NCBI GenBank assembly: GCA_002453165.1
Contig: DKGH01000033.1
Coordinates: forward strand, 1-10,995
DNA length: 10,995 nt
Reading direction: 5' to 3'
Source: Verrucomicrobia bacterium UBA6775
GTDB lineage: Bacteria; Verrucomicrobiota; Verrucomicrobiia; Limisphaerales; UBA1096
Shown piece by piece: positions 7,128 through 10,995 of the stretch (within the stretch, counting starts at the first letter, position 1; the number at the start of each line of letters is the position of its first letter). The position numbers were made by a program, and so were the translations under genes. The notes under the pieces are model-generated. The model did no database searches and was not told the DNA's origin. It was given only the letters and a program-made list of their open reading frames with translations.

Positions 7128-7577
7128 ATGATCCCGAGGTTACTCATTCTTTTTATCCTGATTCCGCTGGTGGAGTTGTTCCTGCTTGTGGCGGTGGCCT
7201 CCCGCATTCAACTACCGGCGACCATCCTGCTGGTGGTGTTGACCGGTGCGTGGGGCTGGTACCTCGCCAAAAGTCAGGGATTGTCCATCCTCGCGAAAAT
7301 CCAATCCGAGATGGCAGCCGGCCGGGTGCCAACGGCGGAGTTGGTGGACGGGCTGTTGGTTTTGATTGGCGGCATCGTGCTGCTGACCCCGGGCCTGCTG
7401 ACCGACCTGGTCGGCTTTGCGCTGATGGTGCCTGGGATTCGTGCGATTCTGCGCGAGCGTGTGAAGGCGAGGTTCGCCTCGCAGATCGGCAACTTCAAAA
7501 TGCACCCGCCCGGCGGAGCGGGCCCTCGCCCCGGCGACGAGCAGCCGAAAAAAAACGACGACGTCATCGACGTGTAA
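7128..7577 (+). CDS. fxsA: FxsA family membrane protein
   Basis: The protein has 149 residues, typical for FxsA. The N-terminus LLILFILIPLVELFLLV is a membrane segment with the family's PLVEL motif. A second helix covers 30-47 and includes GAWGWYLAKSQG (40-51). A third region holds LLVLIGGIVLLTPGLLTDLVGF (77-98), the hallmark of FxsA. The C-terminus is hydrophilic and disordered-looking, rich in Gly, Pro, Lys and Asp. In E. coli, FxsA is an inner-membrane protein whose overproduction alleviates exclusion of phage T7 by the F plasmid; its normal function is not established. The gene may be cotranscribed with psd, but the 63-bp spacer leaves room for its own promoter. I see no clear ribosome-binding site. 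Confidence 0.92.
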   Translation: MIPRLLILFILIPLVELFLLVAVASRIQLPATILLVVLTGAWGWYLAKSQGLSILAKIQSEMAAGRVPTAELVDGLLVLIGGIVLLTPGLLTDLVGFALMVPGIRAILRERVKARFASQIGNFKMHPPGGAGPRPGDEQPKKNDDVIDV

Positions 7578-7778
7578 TTTTTCGCCGGCGCTTGGCCAAG
7601 CGCGTGCCTTTCGAACCGCGAATTGATGCCAAATAACGCGAACCATTTCCTTCTACCCATCGGGGAAAAGGTGGCCGCAGGCCGGATGAGGGGGCGGGCC
7701 ACCCGGCAAACGGACACCTCCAGTATTGGTTTCACGCCGGCGCTGTGATATTCCCCCCGCCGTTACGACACGCAACAT
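7578..7778. other. Intergenic spacer upstream of xylB
   Basis: This 201-bp gap holds one perfect 16-bp palindrome (7588-7603) just after the fxsA stop. The rest is GC-rich, with a weak GTGGCC/GGCCAC inverted pair around 7670-7701. I see no tRNA, riboswitch or convincing promoter, and there is no Shine-Dalgarno directly before the xylB ATG. Confidence 0.5.
7588..7603. repeat. Palindrome GCGCTTGGCCAAGCGC, intergenic
   Basis: A perfect 16-bp palindrome 10 bp after the fxsA stop, identical to 751-766. It is the only intergenic copy in the window. No T-tract follows, so a Rho-independent terminator is not supported. Confidence 0.85.
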
Positions 7779-9317
7779 ATGAGAGAACTGGTTATCGGCA
7801 TTGATAGTGGGACGCAGTCGACCAAGGCGTTGGTCGTGGATACGAAAAACGGCAAGGTGCTTGGCGAGGGCGCCAAGGCGTACGGCCTCATCGACGGCCT
7901 GCCCGCCGGGGCCAAGGAGCAGCATCCGGCCGACTGGATCGACGCCACCGAGTCGAGCATCCGCGCCGCGCTCAGGCAGGCCAAGGCCACGGCGGCCGAG
8001 GTGCGCGCGATCGGGGTAAGCGGCCAGCAGCACGGCTTCGTGCCGCTCGACAAAAAGGGGCAGGTCATTCGCCCGGCCAAGCTGTGGTGCGACACCTCCA
8101 CGGCCGACGAGTGCGACGCGATCATGGCCAAGCTCGGCGGCCTCAAGGGCGCGGTCAAGGAGTTGGGCAACGCGGTGCTGCCCGGGTTCACCGCCGGGAA
8201 AATCCTTTGGTTGAAGAAACATGAGCCGAAAAATTTCAAGCGGCTGGCCACGGTGCTGTTGCCGCATGATTACCTGAACTATTGGCTCACCGGCAACGCC
8301 GTGATGGAGTACGGCGACGCCAGCGGCACGGCGCTGCTCAACGTCCGTACGCGCAAATGGTCGAAGAAGACGCTCAAGGCGATCGACGCCGGTCTGGAGC
8401 CCAAGCTGCCCAAGCTGATCTCGAGCGATCAATCAGCCGGTACACTGCAGGCTTCCACGGCCAAGCGGCTGGGGCTGAGCACCGGCGTCGTGGTCAGTGC
8501 CGGTGGCGGCGACAACATGATGGGCGCGATCGGCACCGGCAACACGAGTCCGGGAGTCGTAACCGCGAGCTTCGGCACAAGCGGCACTATCTACGCTTGT
8601 GCTGGAAAACCAGTTGTGGATCCGAAAGGTGAAATTGCTGCGTTTTGTGATTCAACTAACCGCTGGCTACCGCTGCTCTGTACAATGAACGTTACAGTCG
8701 CCACTGAGTTGATCCGTAGGGATTTCAAGTGGACTCATGCTCAGTATGAGTCTGCTGCGCGCAAGGCTCCAGCCGGATCGGATGGTCTGATGTTGTTGCC
8801 ATACCTTGAGGGAGAGCGAACGCCCAATGTGCCGGATGGTACAGGTGTTTATTTCGGTGTCCGTGCTAAAACATTTACCGAAAAACATTTTGCCCGAGCC
8901 ACTATGGAAGGCGTAACTATGGGAATGAATTATGGTCTGCGTCGGCTCAAGAAACTGGGTATAAAGCCGACACAAATTCGCGCGACCGGTGGAGGCTCGC
9001 AGTCTAAGCTCTGGCGGCAGATAATGGCAGATGTGTTCAATGCACAAGTTGTGACACTAAAGGTGGGTGAGGGTGCTGCCTACGGCGCAGCTCTTCAGGC
9101 TTTATGGAGTCTTCGAAACAATCAAGGAGACAGGGTTGGAATAGAGGAAATTACCAATCGATTTGTAAGATTAAATAAACGCGAAACTACCGAGCCTAAC
9201 GCCGAAAACGTTTCTATTTACCAAGATGTACAAGATCTACAGAGTAAGCTGTCAACCTCACTCAGGTCTTCGTTTCAATTGCATAGGAAATTAATTAACC
9301 AAGACAACTGTTTTTAG
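7779..9317 (+). CDS. xylB: Xylulokinase (FGGY carbohydrate kinase)
   Basis: The protein has 512 residues, full length for the family. It phosphorylates D-xylulose with ATP to xylulose 5-phosphate, feeding the pentose phosphate pathway. The N-lobe starts VIGIDSGTQSTKALVVD (phosphate 1 loop, 5-21), then GVSGQQHGFVPLD (79-91, sugar-binding region), KLWCDTST, and GGGDNMMGAIGTG (242-254) with the likely catalytic base Asp245. The C-lobe begins with FGTSG (265-269), followed by LPYLEGERTPN (340-350) and the second FGGY signature RATGGGSQSKLWRQ (401-414). The last 25 or so residues are poorly conserved and Ser/Gln-rich. No xylose isomerase is adjacent. Codons 1 to about 264 are GC-rich, while the remainder is much AT-richer, so the gene looks mosaic at its domain junction. 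It ends 7 bp from a convergent propeller gene. Another pentulose or hexulose substrate is possible but less likely. Confidence 0.92.
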   Translation: MRELVIGIDSGTQSTKALVVDTKNGKVLGEGAKAYGLIDGLPAGAKEQHPADWIDATESSIRAALRQAKATAAEVRAIGVSGQQHGFVPLDKKGQVIRPAKLWCDTSTADECDAIMAKLGGLKGAVKELGNAVLPGFTAGKILWLKKHEPKNFKRLATVLLPHDYLNYWLTGNAVMEYGDASGTALLNVRTRKWSKKTLKAIDAGLEPKLPKLISSDQSAGTLQASTAKRLGLSTGVVVSAGGGDNMMGAIGTGNTSPGVVTASFGTSGTIYACAGKPVVDPKGEIAAFCDSTNRWLPLLCTMNVTVATELIRRDFKWTHAQYESAARKAPAGSDGLMLLPYLEGERTPNVPDGTGVYFGVRAKTFTEKHFARATMEGVTMGMNYGLRRLKKLGIKPTQIRATGGGSQSKLWRQIMADVFNAQVVTLKVGEGAAYGAALQALWSLRNNQGDRVGIEEITNRFVRLNKRETTEPNAENVSIYQDVQDLQSKLSTSLRSSFQLHRKLINQDNCF

Positions 9318-10800
9318 ATTTGGTTTACTGCTGGTTTTTCCAATCAAAAACATAAAGGCGATTAAGACTTCTAATCATCATTTTCTTACCTTGTATGCCT
9401 AGATGAGCCCAAGATTCGCCATCTACAATTTCGCGTTCAGACAGAATGTTTAATTTTTCAGGGTCCGCCTTGATCAAATAAAGAATTCCTTTTTGGTCCA
9501 GTGCTAGGATCTTATCACCATTAACCACTAGGCTCATGTATTTACCAAAACTTTTAGAGCTAACCCATTGTTCTTTACCAGTTTTAAGATCATAACAAGC
9601 AAAGCGATTGCTTCTTAGATGTAAGTAAGCTTTACCGTTATATTGAACAGGACTGCACATGTAACCTTGGGAATTATTTTTCCACTTTATATTGGTAGCC
9701 CATTCATCCTTGCTTTTTGTTACACTAATAAAAGAGGAACCTCCGCCATATGTGCTCGTGAAAATTCCATCCTCAAATGCCAAAGGAGTCAAAATGTTCA
9801 TACCTCGGAATGCTTTAATAGGCCTATCCCACAATACTTTCCCATCCAAACGGTTAACTCCATTCAAATGAGATCTGGTTTGAACTAGAATTAAATCATT
9901 ATTGTTTATTTTTGCTAAAGTAGGAGAAGAAAAGGCGCTGCCATACATACCACCTTTGTCATTCAAGGCCCGCCATACAACCGTACCTGTTTCCTGTTCG
10001 ATCTTACAAAAACTTGCTCCAGCTTGTACATAAACATATTTGTCGTCGACTAGTGGGGAACTGGCGAAACCAAAATCAGGGAGCGGTGTGTCATATTTTT
10101 TCGGGAAATTTATTTCCCAAATTATTTTTCCGGTTTTGGCATCGAGGCAAAGCAAATGGTCGCGCATTCCACCTACAAAAACTTTTCCATTAGTAACTGC
10201 AGGAGTGGAGCGTATCCAACTTCCATTTCTTGCCGCAAAAAAAGGAACCTTCATTTCCCCGGCCCAAGTCTGTTTCCATTTCAGCTCCCCATCTTTGAGA
10301 TTGTAGGCAAGAACCGATTCTTTTCCTTTGGTGGATTCCGTGGTGAATACATATTGGCCATCACTGATAGGCCCGGAATAGCTCGCGCCCAATTTATCGG
10401 TAGACCATGATTCTTCTAAATTGCTCTCGTTGAGAGAGTTTGGCCATGGAGAGCCTTTAAAGCTTCCATCTGTAAGATTCCCTCTCCATTGATTCCAATC
10501 CGACGCCAAAGGATCAATGCTTCCAAAGTTTATAAAGGCAAAAGTCAATCCAATTGTAAGTGCTCTTAAAGAATTCTTGAATTTGAATTTGTTTTTTGGA
10601 CAATCTGTTTTTTTCTCTTTGAGAATAAGAGAATTTAGTTTTTGTTTAATTTTTGACATGAACAGGATTTTGTTTTTCTTCTGCGCGACATTGTTAATCC
10701 CATTAAAGGGGATTTCAAGCAATAACACGCCAAACATACTATTCGCATTTGCTGATGATTGGGGCAAATACGCTAGCGCATATGCTAAGGTTGAAAAACG
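8570..10800. other. AT-rich block with boundaries inside two genes
   Basis: Hand counts of 60-base lines give GC of about 70% at 8461, 53% at 8701, 43% at 9181, 35% at 9661, 42% at 10681 and 65% at 10861. The change begins near xylB codon 264 and ends near sulfatase codon 48. No palindrome copies occur inside the block. Boundaries are approximate because they were judged by eye. Confidence 0.75.
9325..10659 (-). CDS. PQQ-like beta-propeller (BamB-like) exported protein
   Basis: The protein has 444 residues. The frame continues upstream, but that part is antisense to the sulfatase, so I take ATG at 10659-10657. The N-terminus has an unusually long Lys-rich stretch (1-31), then a hydrophobic core (about 32-46), then LASDWNQWRG, the usual mature start of these proteins. 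Propeller repeats include LAYNLKDGELKW, LLCLDAKTGKIIW, FCKIEQETGTVVW, NRLDGKVLW and FACYDLKTGKEQW, with short SSP(L/T) segments between blades. It belongs to the PQQ-binding-like propeller family and probably acts outside the inner membrane in an unknown binding role. The whole gene is AT-rich compared with the left part of the window. It converges with xylB across 7 bp and is head-to-head with a sulfatase, so a link to sulfated glycan use is possible but unproven. Confidence 0.85.
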   Translation of the reverse strand: MSKIKQKLNSLILKEKKTDCPKNKFKFKNSLRALTIGLTFAFINFGSIDPLASDWNQWRGNLTDGSFKGSPWPNSLNESNLEESWSTDKLGASYSGPISDGQYVFTTESTKGKESVLAYNLKDGELKWKQTWAGEMKVPFFAARNGSWIRSTPAVTNGKVFVGGMRDHLLCLDAKTGKIIWEINFPKKYDTPLPDFGFASSPLVDDKYVYVQAGASFCKIEQETGTVVWRALNDKGGMYGSAFSSPTLAKINNNDLILVQTRSHLNGVNRLDGKVLWDRPIKAFRGMNILTPLAFEDGIFTSTYGGGSSFISVTKSKDEWATNIKWKNNSQGYMCSPVQYNGKAYLHLRSNRFACYDLKTGKEQWVSSKSFGKYMSLVVNGDKILALDQKGILYLIKADPEKLNILSEREIVDGESWAHLGIQGKKMMIRSLNRLYVFDWKNQQ

Positions 10801-10995
10801 TTCGAGTGCGAATTCGGTCGTCAAGACACCGGTGTTCGATCGCATCGCCGATAACGGTGTGCTGTTCAAGCACGCGTTCGTCACCGCGCCGTCGTGCACG
10901 CCATGCCGAAGCTCGCTACTTTCCGGGCAGTACTTTTTCCGCACCGGCTTGGGCGCGATCCTGCAGGGAGCCAAGTGGGATCCGGCGATCCCGTC
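10658..10995 (+). CDS. Formylglycine sulfatase, N-terminal part (3' end outside window)
   Basis: ATG 10658 opens a frame that runs off the window after 112 codons. Residues 1-20 look like a signal peptide (NRILFFFCATLLIPL). The type I sulfatase opening follows: PNILFAFADDWG (25-36), with Asp33 and Asp34 as probable metal ligands, then TPVFDRIADNGVLFKHAF, and the active-site motif CTPCR (80-84), where Cys80 (codon at 10895) should be oxidised to formylglycine. SSLLSGQYFFRTG follows, as in secreted PVC sulfatases. The enzyme would hydrolyse sulfate esters, or sulfamates, of polysaccharides or similar compounds. The substrate cannot be told from this part. The first 48 or so codons are AT-rich and the rest GC-rich. 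The start codon shares bases with that of the divergent propeller gene, and I see no Shine-Dalgarno. Confidence 0.88.
   Translation, partial: MNRILFFFCATLLIPLKGISSNNTPNILFAFADDWGKYASAYAKVEKRSSANSVVKTPVFDRIADNGVLFKHAFVTAPSCTPCRSSLLSGQYFFRTGLGAILQGAKWDPAIP

Noticed and set aside
7588..7603. The intergenic palindrome as an fxsA terminator
   Set aside because: No T-rich tract follows on either side, and the same sequence occurs within genes, so it is better treated as a member of the repeat family.
7653..8432. Minus-strand open frame of 259 codons opposite xylB
   Set aside because: It is a shadow of the GC-rich 5' half of xylB, whose plus frame has clear FGGY motifs.
10660..10974. N-terminal extension of the second propeller gene to 10974
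   Set aside because: The extension is antisense to the sulfatase active-site region, which is clearly coding on the plus strand, and it has no signal peptide at its start.
1..10995. CRISPR array, tRNA, rRNA, transposase or integrase
   Set aside because: I saw no regularly spaced direct repeats with spacers, no tRNA-like or rRNA sequence, and no mobile-element gene. The scattered palindromes are irregularly spaced.

Overview
The window looks like chromosomal DNA of a PVC-group bacterium, with Verrucomicrobiota or Planctomycetota the best guess. The reasons are a formylglycine sulfatase, two secreted PQQ-type beta-propeller proteins (one carrying an EF-hand), a MoxR-type DUF58/VWA gene pair, and several confident genes without a recognisable Shine-Dalgarno sequence. 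The phylum call is inference. Most of the window is GC-rich, but a block of about 2.2 kb near the right end is clearly AT-richer.

Layout. At 2-4406 (+) lies a tightly packed four-gene unit: the 3' end of a DUF58 protein, a BatA-like VWA membrane protein, a lipoprotein substrate-binding protein of the Fe3+/thiamine importer type, and a fused two-domain ABC permease. The junctions are GTGA, ATGA and TAA-ATG, so translation is probably coupled throughout. No ABC ATPase is present. At 4427-6040 (-) is a secreted PQQ-like propeller with an Arg/Gly-rich insert that contains a canonical EF-hand. Divergent from it are phosphatidylserine decarboxylase (6138-7064, +) and an FxsA-family membrane protein (7128-7577, +). 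A 201-bp gap leads to xylulokinase (7779-9317, +). A second PQQ-like propeller (9325-10659, -) converges on xylB and is head-to-head with a truncated sulfatase (10658 to window end, +). The two start codons of that divergent pair share bases in a CATG.

Two signals are not explained by the genes. First, the 10-bp palindrome CTTGGCCAAG occurs seven times exactly, plus several near copies, between 616 and 7603, where chance predicts about 0.01. It sits inside genes in all three reading phases and once between genes, so it is a DNA-level repeat comparable in style to cyanobacterial HIP1. Two of the sites are doublets sharing an exact 20-bp sequence. Second, base composition drops sharply inside xylB near 8570, close to the boundary between its two FGGY domains, and rises again inside the sulfatase near 10800, with both reading frames intact. 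This suggests a replaced segment or an assembly junction.

Functionally the window mixes membrane lipid synthesis (psd), envelope proteins (FxsA, VWA, ABC importer) and polysaccharide or sugar use (sulfatase, xylulokinase, secreted propellers).
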